A stretch of DNA of 26,051 nt from the NCBI GenBank assembly GCA_900548205.1, contig URJS01000027.1:1-26051 (forward strand), read 5' to 3'. Made by a program: the position numbers and the translations under genes. The DNA comes from an uncultured Roseburia sp. (lineage in GTDB: Bacteria > Bacillota > Clostridia > Lachnospirales > Lachnospiraceae). Shown here piece by piece: positions 14,789 to 22,796 of this stretch. Under the pieces are notes generated by a model. The model was not told where the DNA came from. It made no database searches and was given only the letters and a program-made list of their open reading frames with translations. Position 1 is the stretch's first letter; each line of letters begins with the position of its first letter.

Positions 14789-15684
14789 TAGAGGTAAATG
14801 GCTTAAAAAAGTCATTCGATGGCTTTTTGGCGTTGTCCGGTGTGGATATGCATGTGAAAAAGGGGGCGATTTACGGTCTGGTAGGTCCAAACGGCGCGGG
14901 AAAGTCGACCCTGATCCGTCATCTGACGGGGATTTACAGACCGGATGAGGGGGAGGTATTAGTCTGCGGCAGACCGGTATTTGAAAACAGACAGATCAAG
15001 GCGCAGATGGCGTATATACCGGATGATCTGTTTTATTTTATGCAGGCGGACACTATGGAGATGAAACGCTTTTACGAGGGAGTTTATCCGGAGTTTGACG
15101 CGAAGCTTTTCTACCGTTTGCAGGAATTTTTTCCGAGCATCAATGTAAAGAGGAATATCCGAAGACTCTCAAAGGGGATGCAAAAGCAGGTTGCCTTCTG
15201 GCTTGCGATCTGCTGTAAGCCAAAGCTTATGATTTTGGATGAACCGGTGGACGGACTGGATCCTGTGATGCGGCGGCAGATTTGGAGCATGATTTTGTCC
15301 GAGGTAGCGGAGCATGAGATGACGGTTTTGGTGTCCTCCCATAATCTAAGAGAGCTTGAGGATGTATGCGACCATGTGGGGATCATGCATCGGGGGAGTA
15401 TCTGGATCGAGCGCTCGCTCAGTGATCTCCAGGGAAGCGTTTCCAAGCTTCAGGTGGCGAGTACAAGCGGGATGCCAAAGCTCCCCGAGCATTTTCAGGT
15501 ACTGCACATGTCAAATACAGGACGCGTCTATACGATGATCGTTAAGGGAGACCCCAAGGAGGCGGCGCGGGCGCTGACAGAGAGCGGAACGGCGCTTGTA
15601 GATATTCTGCCGCTGTCGCTGGAGGAGATATTTATCTATGAAATGGGAGGTGCAGATTATGAAGTCAAAGACATTCTTCTTTAA
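14785..15684 (+). CDS. ABC transporter ATP-binding protein
   Basis: This 299-residue ATPase powers the membrane partner encoded next. It shows Walker A GPNGAGKS (34-41), a degenerate signature LSKGMQKQ (128-135), Walker B LMILDEP (148-154) with D-loop GLDP, and the switch histidine His186 in SSHNL. The C-terminal extension of about 80 residues is typical of ABC-2 type exporters. It overlaps the GntR gene by four bases and the permease by 26. The YtrA-type context suggests export linked to envelope stress or antimicrobial peptides, but the substrate is unknown. Confidence 0.92.
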   Translation: MIEVNGLKKSFDGFLALSGVDMHVKKGAIYGLVGPNGAGKSTLIRHLTGIYRPDEGEVLVCGRPVFENRQIKAQMAYIPDDLFYFMQADTMEMKRFYEGVYPEFDAKLFYRLQEFFPSINVKRNIRRLSKGMQKQVAFWLAICCKPKLMILDEPVDGLDPVMRRQIWSMILSEVAEHEMTVLVSSHNLRELEDVCDHVGIMHRGSIWIERSLSDLQGSVSKLQVASTSGMPKLPEHFQVLHMSNTGRVYTMIVKGDPKEAARALTESGTALVDILPLSLEEIFIYEMGGADYEVKDILL

Positions 15685-17545
15685 CCGCACCATATTTAAA
15701 AAGAATCTGGTACATTTCTGGCCTTTGTGGGCGGCATATTTTGGTATTTTGTTTGTGATGATGCCGTTTGCCACATGGCAGATGGGAACGAGCCAGTGGA
15801 ATAGGGAAAATTACGGCGCCACAGAGCGGATGCATATGATCATAGAAAATGCGGTGCAGATGCAGATTTCTCCGTTTTTTATTTTCATTGCCGCAGGCGT
15901 TATGGCGCTTGCCGTGTTTTCTTATCTGTATGCAGCGAAAAACGCAAATATGATGCACGCGCTTCCGGTAAGCCGTCTGGAGCTTTTTGTGACAAATTAT
16001 TTGTCGGGGCTTTCATTTTTGTTTTTTCCGCAGCTGATCACGTTCTTTTTAACGATATTGGTGGCATTGTCCAATGAGATCACCTGCATTCAGTATCTGT
16101 TTACCGGACTGCTTGTCCAGATGGGGCTTTCGTTTTTTGCATACTCACTTGCAGTCTTTGTAGCAATGTTTACCGGACAGATTTTGGCGATGCCGGCTTA
16201 TTATCTGGTTGTAAATTATCTTTATGTCAGCGGCATGTTTATGGTAAACAGTATTACGGATCTGTTAAATTACGGTGTGGAGGACAGGCTGCACGCGGGG
16301 CGGACGGCAATGCTGTCGCCGCTTTACTATCTGTCAGGCGCTATAGGTGTGGAAAGAAGCTATGAGCAGGAGACAAACACAGTTACGGGACTTCAGATCG
16401 CAGGACTTCCCGAAGTGCTTGTTTATGCGGCAGCAGGGGTGTTTATTACGGTTCTTGCGTATCTTTTGTACCGCAGACGTCAGCTTGAGACGGCGGGAGA
16501 CTGGATCAGCTACCGTGTTGTCAAGCCTGTCTTTCGCTGGGGAGTGGCGTTTTGCGGGAGCATTCTCCTTTCGATCATGTTTATCAGCTTCATACAGCTG
16601 TCACATATGCTAAATGTCTATCCGTGGCTGCTGCTTTGCGTGCTGATATTTGGTTTCCTCTGCTTTTTTGCGGCGGAAATGCTTTTGTGCAAGAGCTTTA
16701 AGGTATTCTGCAAAAAACGGTTTTTGGAATGGGGCGGTTTTACGGCGGCAGTATTTTTATTCCTGACCTTATTTCAGGTGGATCTGTTTGGAATGGAAGG
16801 CTATGTGCCAAAGGAGGAGGAGCTTGCAGCGGCTTTTATCAATATGGATTATCCGGTAGAGGTTCCGGTGGAGGACATTCCGACGCTTCTTGCTATTCAT
16901 GAGGATGTGATTGCCCATAAGGAGGAATATCAGGAGCTTGAGCGGGAGGGAAAGGGCTATTATTACACGACCTTCCGTTATTATAAAAAGGACGGTACGA
17001 GGGTTGAGCGCCGCTATCCGCTTGCAGTGACGCAGGAGGCATTTGCAGACGAGACCTCTCCGGCGTCAAAAATCTTAGCGTGGGAGCTTGACAGCAACAA
17101 TCTAAAGCGAATGATGTTTGGCGCCGATCATGAGAAAAACGAGTACCTTTCCGGCTATGTAGAGCTTTATAATAAGGAGCAGGAGTATCGCAGCTATATG
17201 CTGAGCGAGGAGGAGCTTGCAGTTGTCCTGACAGCAGTGGAAAAGGATATTGAGGCGGGGAATTTTACGCCCTATTATCTGACCTGCTTTTCGCAGGAGG
17301 AAGCTTATGTGAATGGGATTTCTCTGGATTATTATAATGAAAGTCAAAGCATTGACATGTGGGATTATTATTCCTACTATGATCAGTATCAGAAAAAGTC
17401 TGCAAAAGAGGAGAGGGGTAAAGTTTCGGCAGCCAGCTATATCAAAATTGGTCCGAAATGCGTCTATACGATTGCGGCTTTGGAGGAGCTTGGGATCACA
17501 AACGATGTATGGATGCTTTATACCAGCAGCGAGTACTACAAGTAA
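15659..17545 (+). CDS. ABC-2 type transporter permease with large external domain
   Basis: The 628-residue protein has about nine hydrophobic segments, the first near residues 18-40 and the last near 355-375 (residues counted from the start at 15659). A hydrophilic region of about 240 residues follows, rich in Glu and Tyr, which would lie outside or at the membrane surface. Motifs such as MHALPVSRLELFVTNYLSG are typical of ABC-2 permeases in Clostridia that pair with YtrA-type regulators. GGGAGG (15645-15650) lies 8 bases before the ATG at 15659; an earlier in-frame ATG at 15638 lacks such a site. The gene ends before a strong terminator. The role of the long C-terminal domain is not known to me. 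Confidence 0.85.
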   Translation: MKSKTFFFNRTIFKKNLVHFWPLWAAYFGILFVMMPFATWQMGTSQWNRENYGATERMHMIIENAVQMQISPFFIFIAAGVMALAVFSYLYAAKNANMMHALPVSRLELFVTNYLSGLSFLFFPQLITFFLTILVALSNEITCIQYLFTGLLVQMGLSFFAYSLAVFVAMFTGQILAMPAYYLVVNYLYVSGMFMVNSITDLLNYGVEDRLHAGRTAMLSPLYYLSGAIGVERSYEQETNTVTGLQIAGLPEVLVYAAAGVFITVLAYLLYRRRQLETAGDWISYRVVKPVFRWGVAFCGSILLSIMFISFIQLSHMLNVYPWLLLCVLIFGFLCFFAAEMLLCKSFKVFCKKRFLEWGGFTAAVFLFLTLFQVDLFGMEGYVPKEEELAAAFINMDYPVEVPVEDIPTLLAIHEDVIAHKEEYQELEREGKGYYYTTFRYYKKDGTRVERRYPLAVTQEAFADETSPASKILAWELDSNNLKRMMFGADHEKNEYLSGYVELYNKEQEYRSYMLSEEELAVVLTAVEKDIEAGNFTPYYLTCFSQEEAYVNGISLDYYNESQSIDMWDYYSYYDQYQKKSAKEERGKVSAASYIKIGPKCVYTIAALEELGITNDVWMLYTSSEYYK

Positions 17546-17556
17546 AAGGAAAAAGG

Positions 17557-17587
17557 AAGGCGGAATAGTTGTTATTCCGCCTTTTTT
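17557..17587 (+). terminator. Intrinsic terminator of the GntR-ABC operon
   Basis: AAGGCGGAATA (17557-17567) pairs perfectly with TATTCCGCCTT (17573-17583) around a five-base loop, followed by TTTT. It lies 12 bases after the permease stop. Confidence 0.9.
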
Positions 17588-17651
17588 GGTGTAAACTAGA
17601 AAAAGCTGCGATCGCGCAGATAAAATTTTACATTTAGAAACGGAGAATAAA

Positions 17652-19022
17652 ATGATGCTAAAACGGCATGTAATAGACAAAGTAGAGGCGGGCAGTATTG
17701 CGGAGGAGCTTGAGATCGAGCCGGGGGATATTCTGCTCTCGATCAACGGAAAAGAAATAGAGGATGTGTTTGATTATCACTACCTGATACACGATGAATA
17801 TTTAAACGTGTTGATCCGAAAAAGCAGCGGGGAGGAATGGGAGCTTGAGATTGAGAAGGACTATGACGAGGATTTGGGCATTGTCTTTGAAAATGGATTG
17901 ATGGATAATTATAAGACCTGTCATAACAAGTGTATTTTCTGTTTTATCGACCAGATGCCGGAGGGAATGCGTGATACTCTTTATTTTAAGGATGATGATA
18001 CGCGGCTCTCTTTTTTGCAGGGCAATTATGTAACGCTCACCAATATGAAGGACAAGGACTTTGAGAGGATCATTGAATATAAGCTTGCGCCGATCAACAT
18101 TTCGGTGCAGACGACAAATCCCAAGCTGCGGTGCGAGATGCTGCACAATCGTTTTGCGGGGGAGGCGTTAAAAAAGCTTGACAGGCTCTATGAGGCAAAG
18201 CTGCCGATGAACGGACAGATCGTGTTGTGCAAGGGGGTCAATGACGGAGCGGAGCTTGAGCGTTCGATCCGGGATTTGACGAAATATCTTCCGTACATGC
18301 AGAGTGTGTCGATCGTTCCGGTAGGGCTTTCTAAACACCGCAAGGGATTACATCCGCTGGAACCCTTCACAAAAGAGGATGCAAAAGAGGTGCTTGCGAT
18401 GATCCATAAATGGCAGGAGGTCTGCATGGAAAGTCACGGCACCCATTTTGTACATGCGAGTGACGAGTGGTATCTGTTGGCGGAAGAGGAGCTGCCGGGA
18501 GAGGATAACTATGACGGCTACATCCAGCTTGAAAATGGAGTCGGCATGATCCGCCTGCTGTTGGATGAATTTGCAGAAGCGCTTTTAAAGCTTAAGGAGC
18601 GCATGGAAGCGGGGGAAAAAGCCTCCGGGATTCCTGACAGAAACCATCCGCATATCGTCTCGCTGGCGACAGGGCGGCTCATGGCGCCGTTTATCAAACG
18701 TATGGCGGACGATGTGGAGAACATTCTGCCCAATTATACGTTTCATGTGTATGCCATACGCAATGACTTCTTTGGGGAGCGCATCACGGTATCAGGACTT
18801 TTGACCGGGCAGGATATTGTCGCGCAGCTCAGGGAGCAGCCGCTTGGCGAGCGTCTGCTCTTACCGTGCAATCTGCTGCGCAGCGGTGAGGAGGTGCTCT
18901 TGGATGATATGACGCTCACACAGCTTAAAACGGCTTTACAAGTAGAGATAGATATTGTAAAATCAAGCGGTCAGGACTTGCTTGACACGATGCTTGGAAT
19001 GAAAGAAAGGACAGGGAGATAG
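17652..19022 (+). CDS. DUF512 protein: PDZ plus radical-SAM-like Fe-S domain
   Basis: The 456-residue protein starts with a PDZ-like domain (about 5-75, with IEPGDILLSINGKEI). It then carries a CX3CX2C cluster (Cys90, Cys94, Cys97 in KTCHNKCIFCFID) of radical-SAM-like form, and a C-terminal DUF512 domain (from about 270) containing ENGVGMIR and SLATGRLMAPF. Proteins of this kind are annotated as putative Fe-S oxidoreductases; the reaction is not established to my knowledge. GGAGA precedes the ATG pair at 17652/17655. The stop codon directly abuts the der start, so the two are almost certainly co-expressed. The constant link to der in Clostridia suggests a role near ribosome assembly or membrane lipid synthesis, but this is inference. 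Confidence 0.9.
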   Translation: MMLKRHVIDKVEAGSIAEELEIEPGDILLSINGKEIEDVFDYHYLIHDEYLNVLIRKSSGEEWELEIEKDYDEDLGIVFENGLMDNYKTCHNKCIFCFIDQMPEGMRDTLYFKDDDTRLSFLQGNYVTLTNMKDKDFERIIEYKLAPINISVQTTNPKLRCEMLHNRFAGEALKKLDRLYEAKLPMNGQIVLCKGVNDGAELERSIRDLTKYLPYMQSVSIVPVGLSKHRKGLHPLEPFTKEDAKEVLAMIHKWQEVCMESHGTHFVHASDEWYLLAEEELPGEDNYDGYIQLENGVGMIRLLLDEFAEALLKLKERMEAGEKASGIPDRNHPHIVSLATGRLMAPFIKRMADDVENILPNYTFHVYAIRNDFFGERITVSGLLTGQDIVAQLREQPLGERLLLPCNLLRSGEEVLLDDMTLTQLKTALQVEIDIVKSSGQDLLDTMLGMKERTGR

Positions 19023-20351
19023 ATGAGTAAACCAGTAGTAGCCGTCGTAGGGCGTCCGAATGTGGGAAAGTCCACACTGTTTAATGCGCTGGCAGGCGAA
19101 CGGATTTCGATTGTAAAGGATACGCCGGGAGTGACAAGAGACCGTATCTATGCGGAGGTAAGCTGGCTGGATTATCAATTCACATTGATCGATACCGGAG
19201 GTATTGAACCGGACAGTAAGGATGTCATTCTCTCACAGATGCGGGAGCAGGCGGAAATCGCGATCGCAACGGCGGACGTCATTATCTTTTTGACAGACGT
19301 AAGACAGGGGCTGCAGGACGCAGATTCTAAGGTTGCGGATATGCTGCGCCGTTCGGGCAAGCCGGTGGTGCTTGTGGTCAATAAGGTAGACAGCTTTGAA
19401 AAGTATATGCCGGACGTCTATGAGTTTTATAATCTTGGTATTGGCGATCCGGTGGCGGTGTCGGCAGCTTCGCTGCTTGGACTTGGCGATATGTTGGATG
19501 AGGTGGTAGCTCATTTTCCCGATTACACCAAGGAGGAGCAAGAGGACGAGCGTCCAAGGGTTGCGATCATCGGAAAGCCAAACGTCGGAAAATCTTCTCT
19601 GGTCAATAAGCTTGCACAGGAGGAGCGTGTCATCGTATCGGATATTGCGGGAACGACGCGCGATGCCATTGACACAGATATTCAGTTTGACGGAAAAGAA
19701 TATATTTTTATTGATACGGCGGGACTGCGCCGAAAGAATAAGATTAAGGAAGAAATTGAACGCTACAGTATTATCCGCGCCGTGACGGCAGTGGAGCGCG
19801 CCGACGTCTGCATCATTGTGATCGATGCGACCGAGGGCGTCACGGAGCAGGATGCAAAGATCGCAGGAATTGCGCACGAGCGCGGCAAGGGCATCATCAT
19901 TGCCGTCAATAAGTGGGATGCGATCGAGAAGGACGACAAGACGATCTACCGCCATACGGAAAAAATCCGTCAGATTTTAAGCTTTATGCCGTATGCGGAG
20001 ATACTATTTATTTCGGCAAAGTCGGGGCAGCGTCTGCACAAGCTTTTTGAGCTGATCGACGTTGTGATCGAGAATAACAGTATGCGTGTGGCAACGGGTG
20101 TATTAAATGAAATCGTTGCGGAGGCAGTCGCGATGCAGCAGCCGCCTTCGGATAAGGGAAAAAGGCTTAAGATTTATTATATCACGCAGGTTGCGGTCAA
20201 GCCGCCGACCTTTGTGATCTTTGTCAATGATAAGGAGCTGATGCATTTTTCCTACACGAGGTATCTGGAGAACCGGATTCGCGAAACGTTTGGCTTTAAG
20301 GGCACGGCGCTGCGGTTTATCATACGCGAGAGAAAGGAAGAACAGGGATGA
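19023..20351 (+). CDS. der: Ribosome biogenesis GTPase Der (EngA)
   Basis: Der has two tandem GTPase domains and a KH-like C-terminal domain, and acts in assembly of the 50S ribosomal subunit. In this 442-residue protein, domain 1 has GRPNVGKS (10-17), DTPGVTRD, DTGG (57-60) and NKVD (120-123). Domain 2 has GKPNVGKS (184-191), AGTTRD, DTAGLRR and NKWD. The C-terminal 110 residues form the KH-like part. The ATG immediately follows the TAG of the DUF512 gene, and its TGA overlaps the plsY start (ATGA, 20348-20351). Length and motifs are wholly typical. Confidence 0.97.
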   Translation: MSKPVVAVVGRPNVGKSTLFNALAGERISIVKDTPGVTRDRIYAEVSWLDYQFTLIDTGGIEPDSKDVILSQMREQAEIAIATADVIIFLTDVRQGLQDADSKVADMLRRSGKPVVLVVNKVDSFEKYMPDVYEFYNLGIGDPVAVSAASLLGLGDMLDEVVAHFPDYTKEEQEDERPRVAIIGKPNVGKSSLVNKLAQEERVIVSDIAGTTRDAIDTDIQFDGKEYIFIDTAGLRRKNKIKEEIERYSIIRAVTAVERADVCIIVIDATEGVTEQDAKIAGIAHERGKGIIIAVNKWDAIEKDDKTIYRHTEKIRQILSFMPYAEILFISAKSGQRLHKLFELIDVVIENNSMRVATGVLNEIVAEAVAMQQPPSDKGKRLKIYYITQVAVKPPTFVIFVNDKELMHFSYTRYLENRIRETFGFKGTALRFIIRERKEEQG

Positions 20352-20998
20352 TGGTTGCAAGACTGACGGCATTGGCGATCGGCTATGCGTTTGGACTTTT
20401 TCAGACAGGGTATCTGTACGGAAAAAGTAAAGGAATCGATATTCGCAGTGAGGGGAGCGGAAATGCAGGAACGACAAATTCGCTGCGTGTGCTGGGAGTT
20501 AAGGCGGGACTGATCACATTTTTGGGAGATCTGTTTAAAGCGATCCTCGCAGTGGCTTTGGTGCACTTCCTTTTTCGGGAAAAGTACTCGCAAGCCGTTA
20601 AGGTTTTAGAATTATATGCAGGCTTTGGAGCAGTGCTTGGGCATAATTTCCCGTTTTATTTAAAATTTCAAGGAGGCAAGGGGATTGCCTGTACCTCCGG
20701 TATGATTCTGGCGGTGTGTCCGCTTGCAGCTCCGTTTTGCCTATTTTTATTTATCACGTCGATTGCAGTTACCAGATATGTATCGCTTGGCTCGATTCTT
20801 GTGGTCTGCAGCTATCTGGCGCAGGTGCTTTTGTTCGGTCAGCTTGGTTATCTTGGCGTAGCCTCTGAGTATCTACCGGAATTTTATGTGGTGAGCGCAT
20901 GTTTTACGGCGATGGGGCTGTGGCGGCATCGCGCGAACATCAGGCGTCTTTTGACCGGGACGGAGAATAAATTCGGTGTCAAGAAAGAGGAGAAATAG
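20348..20998 (+). CDS. plsY: Acyl-phosphate glycerol-3-phosphate acyltransferase (PlsY)
   Basis: PlsY transfers the acyl group from acyl-phosphate to glycerol-3-phosphate, the first step of phospholipid synthesis in most bacteria. It is an integral membrane enzyme. The 216-residue protein has the three conserved loops: GSGNAGTTNSLRVLG near residues 36-50, GHNFPFYLKFQGGKG near 98-112, and a later segment ahead of the final helix. Five or so hydrophobic segments are visible. The gene overlaps der by four bases. gpsA, which supplies glycerol-3-phosphate, follows after 32 bases, so the pair forms a lipid-precursor unit. Confidence 0.95.
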   Translation: MMVARLTALAIGYAFGLFQTGYLYGKSKGIDIRSEGSGNAGTTNSLRVLGVKAGLITFLGDLFKAILAVALVHFLFREKYSQAVKVLELYAGFGAVLGHNFPFYLKFQGGKGIACTSGMILAVCPLAAPFCLFLFITSIAVTRYVSLGSILVVCSYLAQVLLFGQLGYLGVASEYLPEFYVVSACFTAMGLWRHRANIRRLLTGTENKFGVKKEEK

Positions 20999-21030
20999 AT
21001 TGAAAAATCGCTTCGGAATGGAGGATTCAT

Positions 21031-22047
21031 ATGGCAAATGTTGGAGTGATCGGTGCAGGAAGCTGGGGGATTGCCCTTGCAAAGGTATTGCACACAAATG
21101 GAAATCGGGTAACGGTCTGGTCGATCGTGGAGCAGGAGATCGCGATGCTTCGGGAGAAGCATGAACATGTAGACAAGCTTCCGGGCGTACCGCTGCCGGA
21201 GGATATGACGTTTACCTCAGAGATGCGTGCAGCAGTGGAGGGAATGGACTATCTGGTGCTTGCAGTTCCGTCGGTATTTACCAGAAGCACGGCAAAGAGC
21301 ATGGCTTCTTTTGTAAAAAAGGGGCAGGTCATTGTCTGTGTGGCAAAGGGAATCGAGGAGGAGACGCTAAAGACGATTTCTGACGTGGTCGAGGAAGAAA
21401 TTCAGACGGCAGAAGTCGCAGTTATGTGCGGTCCAAGCCATGCGGAGGAGGTTGGCGCAGGATTGCCGACGACTGTCGTGGCAGGAGCGCGAAAGAAAAG
21501 AATCGCCGAGGGCGTGCAGGATATTTTTATGAACGAGGTATTCCGCGTCTACACAAGCCCCGATGTACTCGGTATGGAGCTTGGCGGTTCGCTAAAAAAT
21601 GTGATCGCGCTGGCTGCCGGTATGGCAGACGGGCTTGGATACGGGGATAATACAAAGGCGGCGTTGATTACACGCGGCATTGCGGAAATGACCCGTTTGG
21701 CAACAAAAATGGGGGCGAAGACAGAGACGCTCAACGGGCTGACGGGAATTGGAGATTTGATCGTTACCTGTGAGAGCAAGCACAGTAGAAACCGCAGGGC
21801 AGGAATGCTGATCGGGCAGGGATATACGATGCAGCAGGCGATGGATGAGGTTAAGATGGTCGTGGAGGGCGTGTATTCCGCGAAAGCAGCCTGTGCGCTG
21901 GCAGCAAAGTATCAGGTGGAGATTCCGATCATTGCGGCAGTCAATGACGTACTGTTTGCCGAAACGCCGGCAAGGGAGGCGGTTATGGCGCTGATGCTGC
22001 GCGATAAGAAGGCAGAGCACAGTGGACTTGCATGGGAAGAAGCATAA
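21031..22047 (+). CDS. gpsA: Glycerol-3-phosphate dehydrogenase [NAD(P)+] (GpsA)
   Basis: GpsA reduces dihydroxyacetone phosphate to sn-glycerol-3-phosphate, the PlsY acceptor. The 338-residue protein has the N-terminal dinucleotide loop GAGSWGIALA (7-16), then MCGPSHAEEV, the catalytic-lysine block GSLKNVIALAAGMADGLGYG, NTKAALITRG and a typical C-terminal helical domain with GLTGIGDLIVTC. GGAGG precedes the ATG at a normal distance. It is co-directional with der-plsY and is probably in the same operon. Nothing unusual was seen. Confidence 0.96.
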   Translation: MANVGVIGAGSWGIALAKVLHTNGNRVTVWSIVEQEIAMLREKHEHVDKLPGVPLPEDMTFTSEMRAAVEGMDYLVLAVPSVFTRSTAKSMASFVKKGQVIVCVAKGIEEETLKTISDVVEEEIQTAEVAVMCGPSHAEEVGAGLPTTVVAGARKKRIAEGVQDIFMNEVFRVYTSPDVLGMELGGSLKNVIALAAGMADGLGYGDNTKAALITRGIAEMTRLATKMGAKTETLNGLTGIGDLIVTCESKHSRNRRAGMLIGQGYTMQQAMDEVKMVVEGVYSAKAACALAAKYQVEIPIIAAVNDVLFAETPAREAVMALMLRDKKAEHSGLAWEEA

Positions 22048-22087
22048 AAGGCAGACATGTCAAAGTGCTTTGGAACGGAGGAGGACA

Positions 22088-22528
22088 ATGGAGAGAGAGA
22101 CGATTCGTATTAAATATCACTGCGATGAATTGCAGCGGCTGACTTATATTGCCGGAAAGAGTGATTGGATCGATCTGCGCGCAGCGGAGGAGGTTGTCTT
22201 AAAAAAGGGAGAGTTTCGCATGATATGTCTTGGCGTATCCATGCAGCTTCCCAAAGGGTATGAGGCGGTCATTGTGCCGCGCAGCTCCACTTATAAGAAT
22301 TTTGGGATCATTCAGACGAATCATATGGGCGTCGTGGACGAGAGCTATTGCGGAGATCATGACGTATGGAAAATGCCCGTGCTTGCCGTCCGTGACACAA
22401 CGATCCATCTGAATGACCGTATCTGTCAGTTTCGTATTCAAAAGCATCAGCCGGTGATCTGCTTTGAGGAGACGGAGACTCTAGGAAATGCAGACCGCGG
22501 CGGTTTTGGCAGCACAGGTAAAAATTAG
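22088..22528 (+). CDS. dut: dUTP diphosphatase (dUTPase family)
   Basis: dUTPase hydrolyses dUTP to dUMP, keeping uracil out of DNA and feeding dTMP synthesis. The 146-residue protein has the five family motifs: SDWIDLRAA (25-33), VPRSSTYKNFG (a PRSS loop), NHMGVVDESYCGD with the catalytic Asp, NDRICQFRI, and the C-terminal GFGSTGK arm. The ATG at 22088 is set by GGAGGAGGA just upstream; a longer frame overlaps gpsA and is rejected. Some relatives are dCTP deaminases, but the motif 3 and the C-terminal arm fit dUTPase. It is the last chromosomal gene before the integrated element. Confidence 0.9.
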   Translation: MERETIRIKYHCDELQRLTYIAGKSDWIDLRAAEEVVLKKGEFRMICLGVSMQLPKGYEAVIVPRSSTYKNFGIIQTNHMGVVDESYCGDHDVWKMPVLAVRDTTIHLNDRICQFRIQKHQPVICFEETETLGNADRGGFGSTGKN

Positions 22529-22536
22529 CAATCAGC

Positions 22537-22591
22537 AACGAGGAGGCTTGCAGCCGGCAAAAGGGAGCTTAGCGGCGCACGCCTCCTCGTT
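22537..22591 (+). terminator. Long hairpin after dut
   Basis: AACGAGGAGGC (22537-22547) pairs perfectly with GCCTCCTCGTT (22581-22591), and the stem continues inward with TGC/GCA and GCCG/CGGC separated by a mismatch and a bulge. No T-run follows, so it is either a terminator of unusual form or an RNA-stabilising structure at the end of the operon. Confidence 0.5.
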
Positions 22592-22685
22592 ATATTGACA
22601 TAAGAGTGGCTCGCGAAGCATGCTGTCCATTGTTTTTGTCTTTTTGTGTATAAAAAAAAGCAACATTATTTATAATCAAGTTGTC

Positions 22686-22710
22686 CAGGGTTCGAATCCC
22701 CGATGCCTCA
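22686..22710 (+). pseudogene. tRNA 3'-end fragment, candidate attachment core
   Basis: The sequence holds a T-arm with the invariant TTCGAAT loop (22691-22697) between CAGGG and CCCCG (one A-C mismatch), then ATGCCTC as the 3' acceptor strand and a discriminator A at 22710. No D-arm, anticodon arm or matching 5' acceptor strand (GAGGCAT) occurs in the preceding 100 bases, and no CCA is encoded. Fragments like this are the cores at which tyrosine integrases act in tRNA genes. The tRNA identity cannot be read from this part. Confidence 0.6.
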
Positions 22711-22748
22711 TTGCAAAAAGCCTTTATTTACAAGGGGTTGAGAGAATG

Positions 22749-22776
22749 AAAGCACCCCGTCAAGGAGTGCTTTTTT
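22749..22776 (+). terminator. Intrinsic terminator between att core and integrase
   Basis: AAAGCACCCC (22749-22758) pairs with GGAGTGCTTT (22764-22773) with one mismatch, followed by TTTTTT on the plus strand. On the minus strand the tail is weaker (TTTCATT), but it lies 20 bases after the integrase stop and may end that transcript too. Two direct copies of TTTGACTAAC follow at 22781-22790 and 22793-22802, the second overlapping the end of the integrase gene. Confidence 0.65.
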
Positions 22777-22796
22777 CATGTTTGACTAACATTTGA

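Noticed and set aside
17102..17746. Minus-strand frame of 214 codons opposite the permease and terminator
   Set aside because: It is a shadow of the real permease frame, crosses a terminator and has no ribosome site.
19233..19955. Minus-strand frame of 240 codons opposite der
   Set aside because: It lies wholly within der, whose motifs are unmistakable, and its product has a composition typical of an antisense shadow.
22592..22712. A complete tRNA gene before the integrase
   Set aside because: Only the T-arm and 3' acceptor strand are present; no D-arm, anticodon arm or 5' acceptor strand can be formed from the upstream bases.
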